Assembly (NCBI GenBank): GCA_900768635.1
Contig: CAAGDP010000140.1
Span: forward strand, 1 to 14,776
DNA length: 14,776 bases
Reading direction: 5' to 3'
DNA from: Enterobacterales bacterium
Lineage (GTDB): Bacteria; Pseudomonadota; Gammaproteobacteria; Enterobacterales; Succinivibrionaceae
Of the stretch, positions 1 through 5,516 are shown in pieces. Within the stretch, counting starts at the first letter, position 1. Every line of letters starts with the position of its first letter. A model generated the notes under the pieces. That model had not been told where the DNA came from. It searched no databases and was given only the letters and a program-made list of their open reading frames with translations. Both the position numbers and the translations under genes were made by a program.

Positions 1-35
1 AAATTCTAAAGTTGAAAAAATTTTCTGCCTAAGCT

Positions 36-62
36 GTTATAATCTTATAAAAATCTCGTCAA
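36..62 (-). promoter_or_regulatory. Candidate sigma70 promoter firing leftward out of the window
   Basis: On the - strand a -35-like TTGACG (57-62) is followed by a -10-like TATAAC (36-41). Each hexamer differs from consensus at one position, but the spacer is only 15 bp, shorter than the usual 16-18. It would drive a gene lying left of the window. In many gammaproteobacteria rluD is divergent from bamD, but nothing in the window identifies the left-hand gene. The start point would lie about 66 bp from the centre of the CRP-type palindrome at 87-104. Confidence 0.3.
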
Positions 63-86
63 CCTGACTAAAAAGGCACAAAATCA

Positions 87-104
87 ATGTGATCTAAATC
101 ACAT
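87..104. promoter_or_regulatory. CRP (cAMP receptor protein) operator
   Basis: TGTGATCTAAATCACA at 88-103 is a full match to the CRP core TGTGA-N6-TCACA. With flanking A and T it forms perfect 7-bp arms around a 4-bp centre. The FNR consensus TTGAT-N4-ATCAA would be missed by one base in each half, so CRP is the better reading. The centre (95.5) is about 70 bp from the expected bamD start point near 165-167, close to a class I activator position, and about 66 bp from the leftward candidate promoter. Confidence 0.75.
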
Positions 105-129
105 GCGATCCCGGACTACAGCTTAAAGA

Positions 130-158
130 TAGTTTACTCTGAGAGCTTAGGATATAAT
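130..158 (+). promoter_or_regulatory. Candidate sigma70 promoter of the bamD operon
   Basis: A perfect -10 hexamer TATAAT lies at 153-158. The sequence 17 bp upstream (130-135, TAGTTT) is a poor -35, which fits a promoter that depends on an activator such as CRP bound at 87-104. The start point would fall near 165, giving a leader of about 65 nt. That leader contains a small perfect hairpin, CGGGA/TCCCG, at 188-202 with a 5-nt loop. The ribosome binding site before the bamD ATG is weak (AGAG about 8 nt upstream). Confidence 0.5.
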
Positions 159-230
159 ACACAATGCCGGATAGCACTTTAACTTTCCGGGATTTTCTCC
201 CGAAACATTCTGTCTTCAGTAGAGCATAAT

Positions 231-1001
231 ATGAAAAAGTTTCATCTCGTATCTTCATTGTTTATAGCTTTATCCCTGATCTGTTCCCTGGGGGGATGTT
301 CCTGGAATGATCCAGTTCCAGATTCGGTTGAAGACAAATCTCCAAAACAGCTATATGACGATGCCCAGGTAAGAATCAGTGAAGGTGATTACAAACGGGC
401 TGCGGAGATTCTGGAAGCTCTTAACTCCCGTTATCCATACGGACAACTATCCGAACAGACTAATCTGGATCTTATTTACTGCTACTATAAGGCAGAAGAG
501 AATACCAAAGGACTGCAAACAGCTGACCGCTTCATAAATGCCAACCCGACTCACAAAGATCTTGACTATGTTTACTACATGCGAGGTCTGATACTAATGC
601 AACTTGATACCGACTTCCTGCACTCTCTGTTTGCAGTAGATCGCTATGATCGGGATCCGACCTATGCCGAAGAAGCTTTCAGGGACTTTGGTTTTATTAT
701 TAATCAGATGGGTGACAGCAAATATGCTCCTGACTCCAAAATCAGAATGCTGTCTATTAAGAATCGCCTGGCCAAATATTACATATCTGTAGCAAAATAC
801 TATTATGACCGTCGTGCATATATAGCCTCCGCCAATCGTTCCAAGAAAATTATCGATTCTTTTTATGACACGGTACATGCAGAGCAGGCTCTGGAAATTA
901 TGATTAAATCCTACAACAAACTCGGTCTGTATGATTTGGAAAATGATGCCCGTCATCTTATGTTTTTAAACTTCCCTGAAAACTCTCTGGCAAGAAACTG
1001 A
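231..1001 (+). CDS. bamD: Outer membrane protein assembly factor BamD (lipoprotein)
   Basis: BamD is the essential lipoprotein of the BAM complex that helps BamA fold beta-barrel proteins into the outer membrane. The 256-residue product begins with a lipoprotein signal ending in the lipobox LGGC, with the acylated Cys at residue 23. The +2 residue is Ser rather than Asp, so outer-membrane sorting is expected. TPR-like helices fill the rest, from SPKQLYDDAQ onward. Hallmark BamD stretches are visible: VDRYDRDPTYAEEAFRDF around residue 140 and RLAKYYISVAKYY around residue 180, both very close to E. coli BamD. E. coli BamD is 245 residues, so the length is normal. The stop codon overlaps the rluA start by one base (TGATG), implying translational coupling. 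The family assignment is secure. Confidence 0.97.
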   Translation: MKKFHLVSSLFIALSLICSLGGCSWNDPVPDSVEDKSPKQLYDDAQVRISEGDYKRAAEILEALNSRYPYGQLSEQTNLDLIYCYYKAEENTKGLQTADRFINANPTHKDLDYVYYMRGLILMQLDTDFLHSLFAVDRYDRDPTYAEEAFRDFGFIINQMGDSKYAPDSKIRMLSIKNRLAKYYISVAKYYYDRRAYIASANRSKKIIDSFYDTVHAEQALEIMIKSYNKLGLYDLENDARHLMFLNFPENSLARN

Positions 1002-1690
1002 TGCTGAACCACGACGATTATCATCCTCCTCTGGATCCTTATCTGGATGTTGTTTATGAGGATCTCAGCATTATTGTGGTCAATAAGCCATCCGGCATTC
1101 TTTCCGTACCAGGAAAAGAGGCTCATCTTTTTGACAGCATACTGACCAGAATTCAGAAAAAATTTCCTCTGGCAGCAGCTGCTCATCGTCTGGATATGAG
1201 CACTTCAGGACTTCTTGTGATACCAAAAACCAGACAGGCGGCAAGTGAGCTGGGAAAACAGTTTCAGGCTCGTACTGTAGCCAAATGCTACTATGCCTGG
1301 GTAGCCGGATATCTGGAGAAAGATCAGGGAACTGTCGATCTTCCAATTGCACTGAATGAAGAATGCCGACCACTGCAGAAAATTGACTTTGTGAAAGGCA
1401 GACGGGCCGTAACTGAATTTTTTTGTCTATACCGTCAAAATGACAGAAGCTTTGTCAGGCTTCATCCTATAACCGGAAGATCTCATCAGTTGCGACTGCA
1501 TATGAAGGAGCTTGGACATCCCATATTGGGAGATAAGTGGTATGCCACACCGGAAATTAAAGCTCTTGCTCCCCATTTGTATCTCCATGCGGGAGAGTTA
1601 TCCTTTAATCATCCCGGTACCCGGGAAAGAATGACATTCAAAATTCTTCCTCCGTTTCCGGTACCTGATGATTTTTCAACTGAAAACTGA
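1001..1690 (+). CDS. rluA: 23S rRNA/tRNA pseudouridine synthase RluA
   Basis: RluA converts U746 of 23S rRNA and U32 of several tRNAs to pseudouridine. The 229-residue product carries the RluA-family catalytic motif HRLDMSTSGLLV at residues 62-73, with the catalytic Asp at 65. The substrate-side motif PITGRSHQLRLHM and the sequence LGHPILGDKWYA follow. It lacks the N-terminal S4 domain found in RluC and RluD, and its size fits RluA (219 residues in E. coli). It overlaps the bamD stop by one base, so the two are probably co-translated. In E. coli bamD lies beside rluD, while rluA lies near djlA and lptD. Here rluA is in both neighbourhoods at once. RluA over another short paralogue is well supported by the motif context. 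Confidence 0.9.
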   Translation: MLNHDDYHPPLDPYLDVVYEDLSIIVVNKPSGILSVPGKEAHLFDSILTRIQKKFPLAAAAHRLDMSTSGLLVIPKTRQAASELGKQFQARTVAKCYYAWVAGYLEKDQGTVDLPIALNEECRPLQKIDFVKGRRAVTEFFCLYRQNDRSFVRLHPITGRSHQLRLHMKELGHPILGDKWYATPEIKALAPHLYLHAGELSFNHPGTRERMTFKILPPFPVPDDFSTEN

Positions 1691-1735
1691 TATGGCTTTT
1701 TTCATCAGGACGATTAACAACCCTGTGGAGAGGGC

Positions 1736-1756
1736 ATGTTCCCTGATATATTATGA
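1736..1756 (+). CDS. Possible six-codon leader ORF coupled to the DUF3530 gene
   Basis: The ATG at 1736 is preceded by a strong GGAG at 1727-1730 (5-nt spacing). It opens a frame encoding MFPDIL that stops at TGA 1754-1756, so the stop overlaps the ATG of the next gene as ATGA. The DUF3530 ATG at 1753 has no well-placed Shine-Dalgarno of its own. Ribosomes may therefore load at 1736 and restart at 1753. This is seen in the bases; translation of the minigene is inferred. Confidence 0.3.
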   Translation: MFPDIL

Positions 1757-2646
1757 ATTTTTTACTGAAATCATCCCTTGTTGCTTTACTTCCCTTTATT
1801 CTTGCATCCCATCACTGTCTGGCAGAAGAGGAGGTGGCAGAACAATCTGCAAACCAGAACGAGGAAAAAGCAGCAGGCAATGATAAAAAGAACAGCAGTC
1901 AAACTCAGAAGGAAACCGGAACTTCCGGGGATTTTGCCAGTTACGAAGAGCAGGATCTGAAACAACGCAGTATCAGGGTACGTGAGGACTGGAAAGACAC
2001 CCCTTCTTACCGGGAAGTCAACGGTCTCAGTTATTTGGAATTTGAATCCGCCCGGAAAAGTCGGGGACATTTTTTCCTTTTCCCTTCTTGGAACACTACT
2101 TATCAAGCTGTGTCTCTGGCCAGGCTGGCATCATCTCAGGACTTTGACAGTTTTGTATTTTTCCCGCAGCCTGATTTAGATAAAATCACTCCCAGCTCTG
2201 AAAACCAGGAACAAAAAGAGTCTGTCCTAAGTAAATATCTGGAATATGCAGAAGTTGCCATCAGCACTATTGGCAGTCATGAAAGAACCAATATCTATCT
2301 TGGAGAAGGTAATACCCTGAGCTGGATCCTCAGTGGTATTGAGGAAGGCAGAATTCCTGAGCCAGACGGCATAATTGCCCTTAATGCCTTCTACCGGGAT
2401 CAGGACTCTAATATAATTCTTGCGGAGCAGATCAGCACCTGTTCCGGAAATTTTCTGGATATCATCACCTATGATGATAATAACTGGTTGCAGGATGCCG
2501 CCAGAAAACGCCTTTTCCTGCTGAAAAAAGCCGGAAAATCCAAGTTGAAAATCCGCATTATTAATTCTTCTGACAAAGATTATATATACAACCGGTTTTC
2601 CGCATATATGAAGAAAACCGACTTTTCCAGAGAAAGTAAAAAATAA
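1753..2646 (+). CDS. Secreted DUF3530 family protein (alpha/beta-hydrolase-like)
   Basis: The 297-residue product starts with a Sec signal peptide, with likely cleavage after LA at residue 24. A low-complexity Glu/Gln/Lys/Ser-rich linker follows to about residue 70, then a globular domain. The segments HFFLFPSWNTTYQ (106-118), IYLGEGNTLSWILSGIEEG (181-199), PDGIIALNAFYRD and the tail DIITYDDNNWLQDAARKR resemble the DUF3530 alpha/beta-hydrolase-like family, which is known in Pseudomonas and Shewanella. The expected nucleophile elbow GxSxG is replaced by GEGNT, so I see no catalytic Ser. The family has no established function that I know of. It is the last gene of the bamD-rluA unit, 62 bp after rluA, and is followed by a hairpin terminator. 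A periplasmic, possibly non-catalytic role is inferred. The ATG was chosen for its signal peptide. Confidence 0.7.
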   Translation: MNFLLKSSLVALLPFILASHHCLAEEEVAEQSANQNEEKAAGNDKKNSSQTQKETGTSGDFASYEEQDLKQRSIRVREDWKDTPSYREVNGLSYLEFESARKSRGHFFLFPSWNTTYQAVSLARLASSQDFDSFVFFPQPDLDKITPSSENQEQKESVLSKYLEYAEVAISTIGSHERTNIYLGEGNTLSWILSGIEEGRIPEPDGIIALNAFYRDQDSNIILAEQISTCSGNFLDIITYDDNNWLQDAARKRLFLLKKAGKSKLKIRIINSSDKDYIYNRFSAYMKKTDFSRESKK

Positions 2647-2663
2647 TCATCCAAACAGATAAT
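2638..2663 (-). terminator. Weak candidate terminator after djlA
   Basis: Read on the - strand, a six-pair A/T-rich stem (2658-2663 with 2646-2651, one G-T pair) with a 6-nt loop is followed within two bases by six T residues (2638-2643). The stem is weak. It would end the amgK-murU-djlA transcript inside the 3' end of the facing DUF3530 gene. Confidence 0.3.
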
Positions 2664-2669
2664 GGGAAT

Positions 2670-2701
2670 ACTGTCACTAACTGATGTGACGGTACTTTTT
2701 T
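2670..2701 (+). terminator. Rho-independent terminator of the bamD-rluA-DUF3530 unit
   Basis: ACTGTCAC (2670-2677) pairs with GTGACGGT (2686-2693), an 8-bp stem with one G-T pair and an 8-nt loop. Six T residues at 2696-2701 follow. It starts 24 bp after the DUF3530 stop and overlaps the 3' end of djlA on the other strand. Confidence 0.55.
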
Positions 2702-3588
2702 ACAATGCTCCAGGCTTCCTGGATCTGTTGCGACAGCTCGGTGTAGCGTTTTACGCCATCCTCTCCCAAACCCTTGGCAATTGCCCGATCTGGATGATAT
2801 CTCATCATCATCTTCTTATAAGCCTTCTTGGCATCATTGTCCGAAGTAGATGCGTTGATCCCCAGAATTTTATAAGCTTTATCCAAATCACCGGAACTGC
2901 TGGATCGATATTCTTCATAGTTGTAATCAGAGCTGTTATTCTGATATCTGTCCCCTTGATCTGCTCCTTCACTGCCATAGGAAGAAGAGCTTCTGAAAGA
3001 AGGATCATTTGTAAACCAATCATTAACATTATCGTAAACAAACCCGTTGACCCGTAGCAAATCCTTGAGAGTATTTTTAACATGCTCCATTGGAAGTTCA
3101 AACCAACGGGACACATCTGCAAATACTGCTATCTCCTGTCTGGTGAGTTTATTGTCAGAAAAGAGTATATTGCCCACATAATTTAAAATTCGTTCCAGGT
3201 TGTTGGATGACTTCCAGGATCTGCGGGTCTCCTTAATCAGCAGTTCCATATCCCTGCTGGAGATCCTCATACCTAATCTGACATAGTTATCAGCCGAAGA
3301 GGTATTTTCCTGATTAAGCTTCATATCCTCAATTGCGTTGTTAATAATGAAATACTGCAACTCTTCATCTGAGGAGCTTCGGCAAGCCACATAACCCAGA
3401 AGGGTAAAGGTTACTTTTACAAAATCTGTATTGTTGTAGCTCCATGTTCTGAAACTTCTTATCAACTTGGAAATAATCCACAGAATGAATAACAGTATCA
3501 GTACCGGTATAGCTAAATACTTGAAAAATAAAATAAAAAATACCAAAGCAACAGCACAACTCAGGCAACTGTGATTATTAGATTGCAT
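2677..3588 (-). CDS. djlA: Membrane-anchored DnaJ-like co-chaperone DjlA
   Basis: DjlA is an inner-membrane J-protein that stimulates the ATPase of DnaK through a cytoplasmic C-terminal J domain. The 303-residue product has a hydrophobic N-terminus (about residues 9-41, interrupted by Lys23). A TerB-like helical region follows (about 55-180), then a Ser/Tyr/Asp-rich linker (about 197-234), then a J domain (about 235-303) with the HPD motif at 265-267. This layout is that of DjlA (271 residues in E. coli). Two departures stand out. The membrane segment has no glycines, unlike the glycine-rich dimerising segment of E. coli DjlA, and the first acidic TerB motif is degenerate (SSSD where family members often have an ADG-type motif). 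It lies 63 bp after murU on the same strand, so it is probably the last gene of that operon. Confidence 0.88.
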   Translation of the reverse strand: MQSNNHSCLSCAVALVFFILFFKYLAIPVLILLFILWIISKLIRSFRTWSYNNTDFVKVTFTLLGYVACRSSSDEELQYFIINNAIEDMKLNQENTSSADNYVRLGMRISSRDMELLIKETRRSWKSSNNLERILNYVGNILFSDNKLTRQEIAVFADVSRWFELPMEHVKNTLKDLLRVNGFVYDNVNDWFTNDPSFRSSSSYGSEGADQGDRYQNNSSDYNYEEYRSSSSGDLDKAYKILGINASTSDNDAKKAYKKMMMRYHPDRAIAKGLGEDGVKRYTELSQQIQEAWSIVKKYRHIS

Positions 3589-3651
3589 AAACCATCCAAT
3601 TATTATTGATTCTGTTTCTGATAAACCTGAACAACATTTGTCATTCTGTTA

Positions 3652-4332
3652 TCACTTCCTCTGCTTTTCGGTTTCCAGTACATAATTTCTGGTTTCCTGT
3701 AACCGTTCTGCACTGCCAACATCAAACCATTTTCCGGAAAGAAGTTCTCCCGTTACCAAATTCTTTTCCATCCAGGAAAGAAGTACCGGTTTCAACGGTT
3801 TCCTTTCATCAGGAAGAGGCTGTATATATTCGGGATTATAAAGTGCAGCGCCTGAAAAAGTGAAACATGGCTCCGATCTTACCAGATTTCCTTCAAGGGA
3901 AAAGTCTCCCTGAGGATGATGAGAAGGATTTTCCGTAAGCCACAAATGAGCAGCCCTGCTTCCCAGATCCTTATCCATAAACTGACGGTAGTCGCCGTCA
4001 ATGTAAGTATCACCATTAATTACCAGAAACGTACTGTCTCCCAGCAAAGGTAGGGCATGACGAATACCACCTGCCGTTTCCAGACCACCCGGAATTTCAT
4101 GGGACCAGGATATGGAAACACCAAATGAAGAACCATCTCCTAGTTCTTCAGTAAGGCAATGTCCCAGCCAGGCCGTATTGATCACAATATCCCTGATCCC
4201 TGCCCCGGAAAGTTTCTTTATATGGTGAACGATAAGAGGAAATGATCCCACCTTCACCAGAGGCTTGGGAATAACATCGGTTATAGGCCGGAGCCGTTCT
4301 CCTCTCCCTGCAGCAAGAATCATGGCCTTCAT
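3652..4332 (-). CDS. murU: N-acetylmuramate alpha-1-phosphate uridylyltransferase MurU
   Basis: MurU joins UTP and MurNAc-1-phosphate to make UDP-MurNAc, completing the peptidoglycan recycling route that bypasses MurA. The 226-residue product has the sugar-nucleotidyltransferase signature LAAGRGERLRPITDVIPKPL at residues 6-25, with the conserved Lys23. It also has ETAGGI (85-90) and the metal-binding NGD at 106-108, within a Rossmann-like fold typical of the family. The start ATG overlaps the amgK stop as ATGA, which argues for coupling. A second in-frame ATG lies three codons later. Its tight pairing with amgK separates it from other glucose-1-phosphate thymidylyl- or uridylyltransferase-like proteins. 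Confidence 0.93.
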   Translation of the reverse strand: MKAMILAAGRGERLRPITDVIPKPLVKVGSFPLIVHHIKKLSGAGIRDIVINTAWLGHCLTEELGDGSSFGVSISWSHEIPGGLETAGGIRHALPLLGDSTFLVINGDTYIDGDYRQFMDKDLGSRAAHLWLTENPSHHPQGDFSLEGNLVRSEPCFTFSGAALYNPEYIQPLPDERKPLKPVLLSWMEKNLVTGELLSGKWFDVGSAERLQETRNYVLETEKQRK

Positions 4333-5285
4333 TTAATAAGATCCTCCAGCAATTGCCTGAATGAGTTCAGTTCCGGATATTCTTCAATCGTTTCCCGGAC
4401 ATATCCCAAAGTACGAGGCAGATACTGCAGGTACTGATCACGACCGTCACGATATTTAAGCCGGGAAAAAATACCCGCGGCCTTAAGATGACGTTGCATT
4501 CCGGTTAAATCAAAATGACGCTGGAATTTTTCAAAGGATTCGTCATCCAGAAGATTTTTGCTGCGATATATCTCGTAACCCTGATGCAGAAGTCTGTTCC
4601 GGAGTTCATCATCGAGAGTCACATAACAATCCTTCAGCAGTGATACCAGATCATAAGTCAGAGGCCCTTGCACCATATCCTGAAAATCCAGTATACCTAA
4701 ACCATCCTCCAGTATCATAATATTACGACAATGATAATCCCGGTGCATTGCGATCTGCTTCTGTTCCAGATCATTAGTCACCAGCAACAGGGAAAGTTTC
4801 CGCCATAAGGTATTCTGGGCGGGAGAAAAAGATGCGGAAAGATACTTTCCCACATACCAGTCAGTAAAAATAGTAAGTTCACGGTTTATAAACGCACTGT
4901 CATAAATTTCCAAATCTGAACAGGAAAGATCCGCAAGCTTTCCCAGAACATCAATGGCACGACTATACCAGACAACCTGTTCAGCTCCCATCGCTACTGA
5001 AGCAAACTGACGGTTACCAAAATTCTCAATTTTAAGATAACCCTGATCAAAGTCATAAGCCATAACCTCCGGAGCATGGATACCGCAGGATCTGAGTTTG
5101 GCGGAATAGGCTACAAATTCCCGATTCTTTTCCGTGGTTGCAGGAGCATCAACATAAATAAAATTCCCCTGACGATAATATTTCCGAAAAGAAGCATCCC
5201 CGGAAATAAGTTCCAGCTCTCCTGACTCATCACCTGATGCGGAATTTTTTACCACGAAATCCTTCAGTCCCTGAAATCGATCCAT
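4329..5285 (-). CDS. amgK: Anomeric N-acetylmuramate/N-acetylglucosamine kinase AmgK
   Basis: AmgK phosphorylates the anomeric hydroxyl of MurNAc (and GlcNAc) from recycled peptidoglycan, giving the 1-phosphate used by MurU. The 318-residue product is an APH-fold kinase. It has the catalytic loop HRDYHCRN at residues 181-188 (catalytic Asp183) and the metal-binding DFQDMVQGP starting at Asp200, followed by YDLVSLLKDCY, all typical of AmgK. The start is supported by GAGG eight bases upstream. It is the first gene of a - strand operon with murU (4-bp overlap) and djlA, and is divergent from lptD as in Pseudomonas. In Pseudomonas this pathway contributes to intrinsic fosfomycin tolerance; the same here is inference. 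Confidence 0.92.
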   Translation of the reverse strand: MDRFQGLKDFVVKNSASGDESGELELISGDASFRKYYRQGNFIYVDAPATTEKNREFVAYSAKLRSCGIHAPEVMAYDFDQGYLKIENFGNRQFASVAMGAEQVVWYSRAIDVLGKLADLSCSDLEIYDSAFINRELTIFTDWYVGKYLSASFSPAQNTLWRKLSLLLVTNDLEQKQIAMHRDYHCRNIMILEDGLGILDFQDMVQGPLTYDLVSLLKDCYVTLDDELRNRLLHQGYEIYRSKNLLDDESFEKFQRHFDLTGMQRHLKAAGIFSRLKYRDGRDQYLQYLPRTLGYVRETIEEYPELNSFRQLLEDLIK

Positions 5286-5331
5286 TGCATCGTCCTCTAA
5301 TGAAGTTCCTCACTGTACATAAAGTCTGTAA

Positions 5332-5340
5332 ATTTTACCA
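5332..5340 (-). promoter_or_regulatory. Candidate extended -10 promoter of amgK-murU-djlA
   Basis: On the - strand TAAAAT (5332-5337) is preceded by TGG (5338-5340), the extended -10 pattern TGn-TAnAAT, one base off the -10 consensus. The region 16-17 bp further upstream (CAACTT) is a weak -35. The leader to the amgK ATG would be about 40 nt. Confidence 0.4.
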
Positions 5341-5368
5341 TAGGTAGAAAGAAAAGTTGCCAGAAGTG

Positions 5369-5389
5369 ATTCAGCTCCCGGAACTGAAT
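5369..5389. promoter_or_regulatory. 21-bp near-palindrome between amgK and lptD
   Basis: ATTCAG at 5369-5374 is mirrored by CTGAAT at 5384-5389, and TCC (5376-5378) is mirrored by GGA (5380-5382) around one central base. Only one symmetric pair in 21 bp fails. It sits between the two outward promoter candidates, about 30 bp behind the amgK -10 and 60 bp before the lptD -10. It looks like a dimer-binding operator, but I cannot name the regulator. Confidence 0.35.
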
Positions 5390-5447
5390 ATATATAAATA
5401 TGCTTCATTTATCCGGGTAACAAAAAATATAAAAACCGGGTCTTTTA

Positions 5448-5456
5448 TGCTAAAAT
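5448..5456 (+). promoter_or_regulatory. Candidate extended -10 promoter of the lptD operon
   Basis: TGC (5448-5450) followed directly by TAAAAT (5451-5456) is an extended -10 element with one mismatch. There is no recognisable -35 17 bp upstream. Direct repeats CCGGGT at 5413-5418 and 5436-5441, 23 bp apart, lie just before it. The start point would be near 5463. Confidence 0.4.
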
Positions 5457-5498
5457 TAACTGATATTGCCAGTTAATCCCGCTTGCTGTTAACAAGCG
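5455..5498 (+). repeat. Two tandem perfect inverted repeats in the lptD leader
   Basis: ATTAACTG (5455-5462) and CAGTTAAT (5470-5477) form a perfect 8-bp inverted repeat with a 7-nt spacer, overlapping the -10 and start region. CGCTTG (5480-5485) and CAAGCG (5493-5498) form a perfect 6-bp inverted repeat, also with a 7-nt spacer. It ends on the base before a possible TTG start at 5499. The first may act as a DNA operator, and the second as an RNA hairpin in the leader. Confidence 0.5.
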
Positions 5499-5516
5499 TT
5501 GAATATAAGACCGATT

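Noticed and set aside
2662..3057. A 131-codon + strand open frame antisense to djlA.
   Set aside because: It is fully inside djlA, whose J domain and HPD motif are clear on the other strand. The frame has no family resemblance and begins inside a terminator.
5380..5409. GGAACT followed by TTCATT, resembling a sigmaE promoter upstream of lptD (lptD-surA is a sigmaE target in E. coli).
   Set aside because: The seventh base is G rather than T, and at the required 15-16 bp spacing no TCTGA-like -10 is present. The closest match is several bases too far.
5499..5516. A TTG start for lptD six codons upstream of the chosen ATG.
   Set aside because: It sits directly against a hairpin and has no Shine-Dalgarno. 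The ATG at 5517 gives a cleaner signal peptide and the common LptD length, though TTG cannot be excluded.
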